Below the pieces are notes generated by a model that was not told the DNA's origin, did not search any database, and saw only the letters and a list, made by a program, of their open reading frames with translations. A stretch of 64,000 nucleotides of DNA from JALYOK01 sp963840785 (GTDB lineage Bacteria; Pseudomonadota; Gammaproteobacteria; Burkholderiales; JALYOK01), in assembly GCA_963840785.1 (NCBI GenBank), contig CAWJAF010000015.1, positions 124,001-188,000 of the forward strand, written 5' to 3'. The translations under genes were made by a program, and so were the position numbers. Position 1 is the stretch's first letter. Every line of letters starts with the position of its first letter. Shown piece by piece: positions 25,810-33,034 of this stretch.

Positions 25810-27009
25810 TTAAGGAAACCAAACACATCCGCAGGAGTCTTTCATTGCTGCGATGGGGGTTTTGTTATTCGCTCCAATTGCTGCTCCGTGTTGCATCCAA
25901 TTATATGCGTCCACACTAGGTGATGACGAGCCAGGTTTTATGTACTTAATGCCAAACTCATATACCCCAAATCCGATATCTGTCACCAACTCATCTCGAA
26001 GATAGTATCCATACCAGACCCCCGAATAAAAATTCTCTGGATATCGCTTAATAGGAGCATCGCCGAGATCTTTTGTTGAATAGCGAGCCTCGATTGCCGC
26101 ATCACTGGCATCGCCCACATTATCCGTGGTGAGCGAGCAGGCAATCTTGCATATCTCACCACTTACTGCCGCCGAGCCTGCACCGGAAGGCTTTCTCCCG
26201 CCCTGACTGTTATAAAGATAAATAATCGCCGAACTACGAGCCCCCGCTTCGCACGTTCCACCGCCCGCATGGGAAGCCAGACAACCGGAGGCGACCGAGA
26301 CAGCCATGTTTCCCCAGAATCCGGTGTCAAGAACGCCACCTTGTTGCGTGCCAATATCAACAGCAGCAGTGATGGCGCGCGACAGCGCACCAGCACCGCA
26401 CGAGCCCCCAGACGCCTCGCCCATCGCACAGCCCATGACCGCGTGCGCAAGAATATTACTAATGGGCGCCGTTTTAATGGGGAATGTACCCCCAATCGCA
26501 AGATTACCGGCGGACGAAATTACTGCCATGGAACCGGCAGAAATGAACGCTTCGGCAACATCATCATGGTCGCCACCATTCAGCCATGCGTTGTATCCTG
26601 CAATATGTGCTTCGCCGGCGGTGAAGCAAGCGGGTGCGGCACCGGTACAAAACAGCGAACCAACACCTATCGCTATATGCCCGATGGCTTGGCCCCAATC
26701 GTGACTGAATACGTGCTTATCCAACGCAGCACGGCCCGGCAGGCTATGCTCTAGCGCGTACCAATTAAAGATTTCGCCCGGATTGCGTAGCACGTCTTCA
26801 ATGGCGCCCGATGTTACTGACTGGTGGGCTCCAATTAACGGAAGTAGCTCGGCAAAGAATCCGCTCGGGTCCGTGCCGGTCAGCGGATTATTGAAGACGT
26901 AGGTATAGCGGTTATAACTCTGACTGTATCCTGCGGCTTGAACATGCGCATCGGCCGTCATAAACCGTCCGAGGTTCCGATCGTATAATTGCCCTATGCC
27001 AGAAGGCAA
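25810..27009 (-). CDS. orphan Rhs C-terminal tip (core remnant plus toxin-like region)
   Basis: About 400 residues. The first 50 contain the end of an RHS repeat-associated core (YDRNLGRFMTAD, YNRYTYVFNNPLTGTDPSG), which normally closes a protein of more than 1000 residues. It is followed by a glycine/alanine-rich region (LAHAVMGCAMGEASGGSCGAG and ASGCLASHAGGGTCEAG) like the pre-toxin part of Rhs and contact-dependent toxins, and a variable C-terminus ending DSCGCVWFP that I cannot assign. The frame begins inside the 82-bp repeat, so the large N-terminal shell is absent and no credible start codon or secretion signal remains; it may be silent, a donor for recombination, or a relic. Confidence 0.78.
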   Translation of the reverse strand: MPSGIGQLYDRNLGRFMTADAHVQAAGYSQSYNRYTYVFNNPLTGTDPSGFFAELLPLIGAHQSVTSGAIEDVLRNPGEIFNWYALEHSLPGRAALDKHVFSHDWGQAIGHIAIGVGSLFCTGAAPACFTAGEAHIAGYNAWLNGGDHDDVAEAFISAGSMAVISSAGNLAIGGTFPIKTAPISNILAHAVMGCAMGEASGGSCGAGALSRAITAAVDIGTQQGGVLDTGFWGNMAVSVASGCLASHAGGGTCEAGARSSAIIYLYNSQGGRKPSGAGSAAVSGEICKIACSLTTDNVGDASDAAIEARYSTKDLGDAPIKRYPENFYSGVWYGYYLRDELVTDIGFGVYEFGIKYIKPGSSSPSVDAYNWMQHGAAIGANNKTPIAAMKDSCGCVWFP

Positions 27010-27077
27010 TATCCACGCGGCGATCGCAGCCTACCGCGCCAGGAACAAGGTGCAGAGCGGCGCTTCGAGGCATGCCC
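26996..27077 (+). repeat. 82-bp direct repeat, right copy
   Basis: Starts ATGCCAGAAGGCAATATCCA and closes GCTTCGAGGCATGCCC. Same orientation as 25051-25132; together they bracket the Rhs tip and its partner. The Rhs reading frame is cut at this element's edge. Confidence 0.8.
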
Positions 27078-27086
27078 AGTCACACG

Positions 27087-27851
27087 TTATACGCTGAAAT
27101 CGACGATAGTTTCGCTATGAACGTAGCGTTGCAAGAATGCGCCAACATCGAGAATCGGATCGATGGCCACGCCTACATCAAGCGCATCGCCGAATGATTC
27201 ATGCCGCGAAAACGCATCCAGAATCGCGAACTCTGCGGCTGCGATTGCTTCCACTTCCATCACAAAATTACGCCGCATTACCAATAGCGATTCGGGCCCC
27301 TCCCCGAGATCGACATGTTGATCGCCGCGATAGTCGGGAAGGTTGACTCGCCAAATTTGCCAGATCGGAAAATGGCTTTTGAGCAGCCGTGCAGCGGGAT
27401 TCAACACAAATCGAAGGTTCGGATATTGATCGGTTGGCACGGCCTGCAAACGGCGCGAATCAAGGCGCTCAACATTGGCAGCGTGAAACGCTGCATGGAC
27501 AGCCCATTCCAGCCTTGCCACATCGGGAAGGTACGCCAGATCTACCGCGCCGGGCAGGCTTGCAAGTAGCTCCCCAAAATCTTCACCGAAGCGATGTATG
27601 TCGCCACTAACAGAGGCGTAGCGCTCAATGTAGCGATGCGCGGCGGCGCGAAAATAATCGGCGCCGACCAAACTCGCGATTGCCGGATAAACCGCTTCGA
27701 GTGCATTACGATAATTGCTGAAAACATTGTTGCGATAAATGTTGAGGCGTTTTTGTTCTGTGAGGTTTCCCGCTTCGATTTTGGCGAGCACAGACTCATC
27801 GCGCGCGAGAATGCCATCGCGAAAACTTGTTTCAAGCGCCGACAGTCGCAT
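27087..27851 (-). CDS. bufferin maturation protein BufC-like (HvfC, DUF2063)
   Basis: About 254 residues. The N-terminal DUF2063 domain shows LSALETSFRDGILARDE, LNIYRNNVFSNYRNALEAVYPAI and YFRAAAHRYIERYAS, all typical. In related systems BufC/HvfC partners the DUF692 enzyme and helps it recognise the precursor peptide. The ATG at 27851 starts the protein at MRLSALE and overlaps the end of bufB by 20 bases, implying translational coupling; a longer frame to 27923 would overlap more and adds nothing conserved. Confidence 0.87.
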   Translation of the reverse strand: MRLSALETSFRDGILARDESVLAKIEAGNLTEQKRLNIYRNNVFSNYRNALEAVYPAIASLVGADYFRAAAHRYIERYASVSGDIHRFGEDFGELLASLPGAVDLAYLPDVARLEWAVHAAFHAANVERLDSRRLQAVPTDQYPNLRFVLNPAARLLKSHFPIWQIWRVNLPDYRGDQHVDLGEGPESLLVMRRNFVMEVEAIAAAEFAILDAFSRHESFGDALDVGVAIDPILDVGAFLQRYVHSETIVDFSV

Positions 27852-28722
27852 CGTGGCGCTCCAAAATTTCACGTGCTTTCCATGCTTCGCCGAGCAAGAT
27901 ATCGAGTGCGGGAATATCGACATCCCACTCGATCAATGTCGGTTTCGGACCCAAGCGCTCAATGGTGTGCGCATACAACGGCCACACCGCATCGAAAACC
28001 GGCTTGCCGTGCGTGTCGATCAAGCATTCGCCATTGCTATCGAATCCGGCGAGATGAATTTCCTGGACTGCACTCCTGGGAATCGCGTTGATGTAAGTGA
28101 GCGGATTGAAATGATGATTCTGCGAACTCACGTAAATATTATTCACGTCGAGCAAAATACCGCAGCCCGCGCGGCGCGAAACTTCGGCGAGAAATTCCCA
28201 CTCTGGAACGGTCGAGTGTTTATATTGCAAATAGCTTGAGACATTCTCAATCAAGATTTGCCGACGCAAAAAGTCCTGCGCTTCGCCGATACGCGTGACG
28301 ACATGATCAAGCGCTTCTTCGGTATAGGGCAAGGGCAATAGGTCGTTCAAGAATTGCCCGCCGACCGACGACCAACACAAATGATCGGACACCAAGCCGG
28401 GCTCGAAGCGATCGACCAGGCGTTTGAGTTTCATTAGATGCGTTTCGTTTAACGGATCGGTAGAACCTAGCGAGAGGCCGACGCCATGCAAACTCAGCGG
28501 ATAATGTGAACGAAACTTCTCTAGAAAAAACAGAGGCTGGCCACCATCGCCGAAATAATTTTCACTGTGAACTTCAAACCAACCGATCGGCGGTAATGTG
28601 TCGAGTAGTTCTCGGTAGTGCGGTGTGCGCAACCCAATGCCTACCTTTGCCGGAATCGCACTCGCGGGTCGACCTGCATGCGTAAAATTAGAGATGCTCA
28701 AAGTCTGATCAAGTTTGAGCAT
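27832..28722 (-). CDS. bufferin maturation oxidase BufB-like (MNIO, DUF692)
   Basis: 296 residues; a multinuclear non-haem iron-dependent oxidase on a TIM-barrel (xylose-isomerase-like) fold. Seen are VGIGLRTPHYRELLDTLP, WFEVHSENYFGDGG, LHGVGLSLGSTDPLN, VSDHLCWSSVGGQF, LIENVSSYLQY, GILLDVNNIYVSSQNH, EIHLAGFD and LIEWDVDIPALD; the His, Asp and Glu of these motifs form the metal site in the family. MNIOs modify precursor cysteines of RiPPs; with BufA1-type precursors they make copper-binding bufferins. A 15-bp-stem hairpin separates it from the precursor gene. Confidence 0.92.
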   Translation of the reverse strand: MLKLDQTLSISNFTHAGRPASAIPAKVGIGLRTPHYRELLDTLPPIGWFEVHSENYFGDGGQPLFFLEKFRSHYPLSLHGVGLSLGSTDPLNETHLMKLKRLVDRFEPGLVSDHLCWSSVGGQFLNDLLPLPYTEEALDHVVTRIGEAQDFLRRQILIENVSSYLQYKHSTVPEWEFLAEVSRRAGCGILLDVNNIYVSSQNHHFNPLTYINAIPRSAVQEIHLAGFDSNGECLIDTHGKPVFDAVWPLYAHTIERLGPKPTLIEWDVDIPALDILLGEAWKAREILERHDATVGA

Positions 28723-28733
28723 TTTTGGTTCAT

Positions 28734-28812
28734 GTCACTCTGAGGCCATGAGGGCGAAGAATCTGCTTCATATCGCAAAGGAAAGCAGATTCTTCGCCTC
28801 GCTCAGAATGAC
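28734..28812. repeat. long hairpin between bufA and bufB
   Basis: Perfect 15-bp inner stem GCGAAGAATCTGCTT (28754-28768) / AAGCAGATTCTTCGC (28783-28797), extended by outer arms GTCACTCTGAG and CTCAGAATGAC. The 'GTCATTCTGAGCGAAG' style is that of an interspersed repeat, but its place in the precursor-enzyme gap could make it a partial terminator or RNA-stabilising element. Confidence 0.75.
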
Positions 28813-28817
28813 AGGAT

Positions 28818-29102
28818 TTACTTCATCGGCTCTTTGTTTTTGTCGCCGGCCATCGCCGTCAGCTTGCCGCCGACTTGTTCGCACGTGCCTTTGGCAACAA
28901 ATTTCCACTCGTCGGGCAGATTGTCCGCCGCTGCTTTGGCGTGGCAGGAATGATTAGCCGTACCGCAATCGTTTTGGCCTTTCTTCGCTACGCCGTAGCA
29001 TTTGTCTTTGCCTTCGGCGGCAACAGCCTGGGTCGCCGTCAGCGACGACACAGCGATCAAACTAGCGATAGCGGAATGAATTAAAAGTGTGGATTTTTTC
29101 AT
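28818..29102 (-). CDS. bufferin precursor (BufA1-like, DUF2282)
   Basis: 94 residues: a Sec signal peptide (LIHSAIASLIAVSSLTATQAVAA) then a core with four cysteines spaced as in BufA1 precursors: DKCYGVAKKGQNDCG, NHSCHAK and KGTCEQVGGKL. In characterised bufferins such cysteines are modified by the MNIO enzyme and the exported peptide binds copper. AAGGAACC precedes the ATG. It is the first structural gene after the regulatory block, followed by the hairpin and bufB. A DoxX-like fourth gene often seen in these operons is not present. Confidence 0.9.
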   Translation of the reverse strand: MKKSTLLIHSAIASLIAVSSLTATQAVAAEGKDKCYGVAKKGQNDCGTANHSCHAKAAADNLPDEWKFVAKGTCEQVGGKLTAMAGDKNKEPMK

Positions 29103-29151
29103 TTGAGGTTCCTTAGAGACAGGTTAGTCAATGCCGGGGCACCGGCGAAGT

Positions 29152-29385
29152 TCAAGCCTTGAGGGCTTTACGAAGCAGTTCTAAACCATAGTGACGAGCG
29201 GCTTGATGCACAAAACGCAACTCGTCGCAACGTGCACGACACGAATCACAACGCGCGAAGTGCTGTTTCAGTAGACCGATTTCCGCCCGCGTAAGTTCGC
29301 GATCCAGCGCCTGGGACTGGAGTTGCGAAACGGCCAAGCAGCCCGCTGGCAGCGCCGTTTTCGGCTGTGAGGAACCAGTTGTCAT
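29152..29385 (-). CDS. zf-HC2 anti-sigma-type regulator
   Basis: 77 residues with a zinc-binding anti-sigma motif: LTRAEIGLLKQHFARCDSCRARC gives the HxxxCxxC pattern (His in KQHF, Cys in RCDSC). No membrane helix, so it is probably a soluble, possibly redox-sensing, anti-sigma partner. It overlaps the 3' end of the second sigma gene by about 140 bases in another frame, which is longer than usual. Start at 29385 is ATG; a later start would still keep the zinc motif. The bufferin precursor follows 49 bases downstream. Confidence 0.75.
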   Translation of the reverse strand: MTTGSSQPKTALPAGCLAVSQLQSQALDRELTRAEIGLLKQHFARCDSCRARCDELRFVHQAARHYGLELLRKALKA

Positions 29386-29929
29386 TTAGATATTGTCGCA
29401 TGCCCATGCGCGCGCGGTGAAGAATAACCCAACAATTCGTCTCGGTAATTTTCAGTTCCTTACAAATTTCTTCGGTCGTATTGCCCATAACGTCGCGCAT
29501 CACGAAGACCCGTTGCGTCTTGCCCGGTAGCAAACCCAGGCCCGCTTCGAAAATTCGCCAGAATTCCTTTTCCTCAAAGGCGGATTCTGGCCGCTCCCAC
29601 ACCGGCGCCGTTTGGGTGAAGGGGCTGGTTTCGTCTTCTAACCAATCCTCAATATCTTCGCCATCGTTGTCCGCGAGCGATGAAAACGCCGGTTCTCTTG
29701 CTTGGCGGCGAATCGTATCAATGACTTTAAACTTGAGAATCGCCGTGAGCCAGGTTTTTAAGGTCGACTTACCGGCGAAGCTAGCGCGGTTTTCCAGCGC
29801 CGCGACCAGGGTATCCTGCACCGCATCTTTCGCCAACTCATCATCGCGTAGTTTCATCAACGCGAAGCGATGCAGGTAGCCGGTCAAAGGCTCCAAATCG
29901 GCTCGTTGAAACAAGGCTTTTTTAGGCAT
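29246..29929 (-). CDS. ECF RNA polymerase sigma factor (second)
   Basis: 227 residues. Region 2 is visible at LHRFALMKLRDDELAKDAVQ and FAGKSTLKTWLTAILKFKV, region 4 at GLGLLPGKTQRVFVMRDVMG and ICKELKITETNCWVILHRAR. The family normally ends a few residues after the LNDNWF-like phrase; here the frame runs on for about 35 low-complexity residues over the zf-HC2 gene, so the true stop may be hidden by a frame error. It begins one base after the DUF3379 stop. By position it is the likely activator of the bufferin genes downstream. Confidence 0.85.
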   Translation of the reverse strand: MPKKALFQRADLEPLTGYLHRFALMKLRDDELAKDAVQDTLVAALENRASFAGKSTLKTWLTAILKFKVIDTIRRQAREPAFSSLADNDGEDIEDWLEDETSPFTQTAPVWERPESAFEEKEFWRIFEAGLGLLPGKTQRVFVMRDVMGNTTEEICKELKITETNCWVILHRARMGMRQYLNDNWFLTAENGAASGLLGRFATPVPGAGSRTYAGGNRSTETALRAL

Positions 29930-29930
29930 A

Positions 29931-30626
29931 CTAGCTCCTCCAGTTTATATGCTGATCCAGCATAGCTTCAGCCGTTTTTAGTGCGGCTTCGTTATCGGCC
30001 ACGATGGCGAAGCTACCGCGCCCCGCCGGCCGTAAAGCCGTGATCAAACCTTTATATTCGCCCTCCGCGCGCCAAAACACTTTCTGGTTCGGCATGGTAA
30101 TGAGCGTAACTTTGCCGCGTGGCGTGACCCAAATAATGTGTTTCCCGACGCCGCCTGGCACCGGGCAATCGTGCAAATAAATCACTGCATCGGCAAAATC
30201 TTCCTTAAGCTGCGCGCCGGAATTGGCCAACGCGAGTTTCAAATCTTCCTTGCTCACCATTTGTTTGGAATCAAATGCGTAAGGCTCGCGAAAAACATGA
30301 TCCACCGAGGCATGCACCAAACGCGTATCCGGCGCAAACTCGCGATAACCAACGCCCACTGCCACCGCGCATACCAACAACACGCTTGCGGCAATGGCAT
30401 ATAAGCGCGTGCTACGGCCCGTCTTGAGCTTACGATCCAAGACGATGCGCTGCGCCATGGTCGGATCGACGGGGATATTTACCGCCACTTCAAGCTGGCT
30501 TTCGAAGCGATCCATCTCGCGCGCAAACTCGGCGCAGCTAGGGCATTCCAGCGCGTGAATCGCGGCGTCGTTCGGCATCTGCCGCGGCGTAGCCAGCTTA
30601 TTTCGGCGAAATTGTAAGCAGTTCAT
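29931..30626 (-). CDS. DUF3379 membrane regulator (putative anti-sigma)
   Basis: 231 residues. The N-terminal part has a zinc-finger-like ALECPSCAEFAREMDRFE, then one membrane helix (RLYAIAASVLLVCAVAVGVGY) and a periplasmic domain with VSKEDLKLALANSGA and DAVIYLHDCPVPGG...HIIWVTPRGKVTLITMP. This is the DUF3379 family, encoded next to ECF sigma factors and presumed to be anti-sigma. It overlaps the first sigma gene by four bases (ATGA type). Confidence 0.82.
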   Translation of the reverse strand: MNCLQFRRNKLATPRQMPNDAAIHALECPSCAEFAREMDRFESQLEVAVNIPVDPTMAQRIVLDRKLKTGRSTRLYAIAASVLLVCAVAVGVGYREFAPDTRLVHASVDHVFREPYAFDSKQMVSKEDLKLALANSGAQLKEDFADAVIYLHDCPVPGGVGKHIIWVTPRGKVTLITMPNQKVFWRAEGEYKGLITALRPAGRGSFAIVADNEAALKTAEAMLDQHINWRS

Positions 30627-31135
30627 AATTTATTCGCTCTTCGTTGTGTATTCGGTTCCATCATCTTGCGCAGCGCCTGACGCGCACGCGTCAAGCGTTG
30701 CATTACATTCATTTCCGATAAATTCACCATCGTCGCAATCTCGGCACAGGAAAAACCACCGAGCACTTGCAGCAACAGCGGCTCGCGAAAACCTTCCGGC
30801 AATTTCCATAACGCATCGCGCATTTCCAACTCGCCCAATACATCGGTTTCCGCCGCGACCATTAAATCGTTCAAATCGTCGTCGCTGATTTCAATGCGCT
30901 TCTTCTCAAACAGCCGCGCGTGTTCATGATGCAAAATAGTCAGCAGCCAACCCTTTGCCGATTTCTCGTCGCGCACATCCTTCCAATTGGCCCAGGCGCG
31001 GGTAAACGTTTCTTGCACCAAGTCCTCCGCCACGCCGCGATCGCGACAAAGCCAATACGCGAAACGATATAAATCGCTGGAGTGCGCGTGCACCATCGCC
31101 TCGAAACTACTTTGTGTTTTTTGAAACAGCATCAC
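30623..31135 (-). CDS. ECF RNA polymerase sigma factor (first)
   Basis: 170 residues, a minimal ECF sigma with regions 2 and 4: SDLYRFAYWLCRDRGVAEDL, VQETFTRAWANWKDV, KGWLLTILHHEHARLFEKKR, then LWKLPEGFREPLLLQVLGGF, IATMVNLSEMNVMQRLTRAR. It opens the regulatory block sigma - DUF3379 - sigma - zf-HC2 - bufABC. Its own promoter should lie in 31136-31280, divergent from hsp20. Confidence 0.92.
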   Translation of the reverse strand: MMLFQKTQSSFEAMVHAHSSDLYRFAYWLCRDRGVAEDLVQETFTRAWANWKDVRDEKSAKGWLLTILHHEHARLFEKKRIEISDDDLNDLMVAAETDVLGELEMRDALWKLPEGFREPLLLQVLGGFSCAEIATMVNLSEMNVMQRLTRARQALRKMMEPNTQRRANKL

Positions 31136-31279
31136 AGATAATTTTTGCTCTCATAACGGATAAGACCGGGACTTGGATCAAAAGCTGACAAGGCTTGAAA
31201 AATAATTTTCTGACCCCAACGAAAGTTTGACGACGAATTGTCACGCATCCTTCACAAATGTAAAAATTTTTGTAACGGC

Positions 31280-31305
31280 CTTGAAAGCATTTTCGTCACC
31301 CCTAT
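31280..31305 (+). promoter_or_regulatory. sigma-32 heat-shock promoter of hsp20
   Basis: CTTGAAA at 31280-31286 and CCCCTAT at 31299-31305, with 12 bases between them, match the RpoH consensus (CTTGAAA / CCCCATnT) closely. It lies about 45-50 bases before the hsp20 start. Confidence 0.85.
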
Positions 31306-31353
31306 GTTGGATACATAGCGGCAACGTGCCGCGGTTATTGAAAAGGAATGATG

Positions 31354-31776
31354 ATGGGAAACGTGATGCGTTGGGAAGCCTTGGATGATCAATTCGACAG
31401 TTTAGTGCGCAATATATTTCGCCCTGTTGCGGTAACGACGCGCGACGTAGTCGTGCCGATTCGTATGGACGTCAGTGAGAAAGAGAACGGCTACGTCGTT
31501 CACGCCGATATGCCGGGCGTGAAAAAGGAAGACATCAAGATCGAAATCGACGGCAACGAAGTATCGATTAGTGCCGAAACCAAGAACGAGAAGGAAGTAA
31601 AAGACGGCGAACGCGTGCTGCGTTCGGAACGTTACTACGGCAAAGTCTCGCGAAGCTTTACACTGGCAAGCGAAGTCGACGAAGCAGCTGCCTCGGCAAA
31701 GTATGAAAATGGCGTGCTGGAATTGGCGCTGCCGAAAAAGGCTGTGGCGAAAGCAAAAATGGTCGCCGTCGTTTAA
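31354..31776 (+). CDS. Hsp20/alpha-crystallin small heat-shock protein
   Basis: About 140 residues; an ATP-independent holdase. The alpha-crystallin domain spans about residues 35-130, with VVHADMPGVKKEDIKIEIDG, ISAETKNEKEVKDGERVLRS and the closing YENGVLELALPKK (the GVL motif). Three ATG codons lie in tandem at 31348, 31351 and 31354; the third sits best behind AAGGA (6 bases) and is used, the others adding only methionines. A sigma-32 promoter precedes it and a hairpin follows. Confidence 0.95.
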   Translation: MGNVMRWEALDDQFDSLVRNIFRPVAVTTRDVVVPIRMDVSEKENGYVVHADMPGVKKEDIKIEIDGNEVSISAETKNEKEVKDGERVLRSERYYGKVSRSFTLASEVDEAAASAKYENGVLELALPKKAVAKAKMVAVV

Positions 31777-31800
31777 CTCATTAAACCGCGAGTTGGACGT

Positions 31801-31837
31801 GGCCGGGTGCATTGCGCCCGGCCGATTTGCCGTTTTT
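31801..31837 (+). terminator. terminator candidate of hsp20
   Basis: GGCCGGGTGC / GCGCCCGGCC stem (31801-31822, one G-T step) with a three-base loop, then GATTTGCCGTTTTT. The T-run is offset by about nine bases, so efficiency is uncertain. Confidence 0.6.
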
Positions 31838-31880
31838 CCATGCCTGAAGAGGCAATATCCACGCGCCTCTCCAGGCATGG
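31838..31880 (+). repeat. REP-like palindrome (AATATCCA family, best copy)
   Basis: CCATGCCTGAAGAGGC - AATATCCACGC - GCCTCTCCAGGCATGG: near-perfect palindrome with the conserved loop. It lies directly after the hsp20 terminator candidate. Confidence 0.8.
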
Positions 31881-32002
31881 TTCTGCTAGGCGGCGTATAA
31901 CCACAACGATATTCATCTGCTTGGATAGCCCTGCAGGACAAATCGTTTTGAATCACTTTTCTACTGTGTAAAATAACGACTCATTTCAGACACAGGCCGC
32001 CC

Positions 32003-32909
32003 ATGTCCTACCGCTCCGACCACCGCCACCGAAAAAGCTCGAATCCTAGGCGAAGCGCTCCCCTACATTCAGCGTTTCCACGACCGCAATATCGTCATTA
32101 AATATGGTGGTAACGCCATGACCGACGAGAAGCTCAAAGATAGTTTCGCGCGCGATATCGTGTTGCTAAAGCTGGTCGGCATGAATCCCGTGGTGGTTCA
32201 TGGTGGTGGGCCGCAGATTGGGCAATTGCTCACGCGCGTAGGCAAGCAAAGCGAATTCATCCAAGGCATGCGCGTAACCGATGAGGAGACGCTGGATGTC
32301 GTCGAGATGGTGCTCGGTGGTTTGGTGAACCAGGAGATCGTCAGCCTCATCAATAAACACGGCGGCAAAGCGGTTGGCCTGAATGGTAAAGACGGCGGCA
32401 TGATCCGCGCGAAAAAAATGTTGGTCAAAAATAAGGATAAGCAAGACGAACTGCTCGATATCGGCCTGGTCGGCGAAGTAGTTTCCATCGATCCGGAATT
32501 GATTTCGCTGCTCGATACGCGCGACTTTATTCCTGTGATAGCGCCGATCGGCGTAGGCGAAAATGGCGAAATTTATAATATCAACGCCGATCCCGTCGCG
32601 GGCAAACTCGCGATTACATTGCAAGCCGAAAAGCTGATTCTGCTCACCAATATCGCCGGGGTGATGGATAAGGAAGGTAACGTCCTTACCGGCCTCACCA
32701 GCGCGCGGGTCGATGAATTGATCGCCGACGGCACTATTTACGGCGGCATGCTGCCAAAAATCCAAACCGCACTGGATGCGGTCCGTAACGGCGTTAAGAC
32801 TGCGCACATCATTGATGGCCGTGTTGAGCACGCGCTGTTGCTGGAAGTTTTAACCGACGAAGGTGTCGGCACGTTGATTCGCGGCGCTGCGGCCAATCGC
32901 GCGCTGTAG
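32003..32909 (+). CDS. argB: acetylglutamate kinase (frameshift near start)
   Basis: Phosphorylates N-acetylglutamate, the second step of arginine synthesis. After a shift the protein reads EKARILGEALPYIQRFHDR, IVIKYGGNAMTDEKLK, LLKLVGMNPVVVHGGGPQI, FIQGMRVTDEETLDVVEMVL and ends normally. The ATG at 32003 is in another frame: removing one base at about 32006-32009 joins ATG-TC to an ACC GCT run and gives the usual MSTA-type N-terminus. The total of about 301 residues fits. An ATG at 32118, after the shift, would delete the KYGGN phosphate-binding loop, so it is not the true start. argE lies 6 kb away. Confidence 0.92.
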
Positions 32910-32979
32910 TGCTTTCGGCCTAGCCCATTTGCCGTATTGCTAGGGAGGAGTTCGCCAGTCCATAATGCATTCTGAAGTA

Positions 32980-33002
32980 CCGGCTATCACGCTGCTAGCC
33001 GG
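32980..33002 (+). terminator. weak hairpin after argB
   Basis: CCGGCTA (32980-32986) / TAGCCGG (32996-33002) with a nine-base loop, no T-run. It could be a terminator remnant or a repeat piece between argB and the patatin gene. Confidence 0.35.
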
Positions 33003-33034
33003 ATAAAAACGAATCTTGAGGGCAAGATTTAGTG

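Noticed and set aside
31402..31956. A 184-codon minus-strand frame opposite hsp20 and its terminator
   Set aside because: Antisense shadow of hsp20 (Phe/His-rich), extending through a REP-like palindrome; no start site or family signal.
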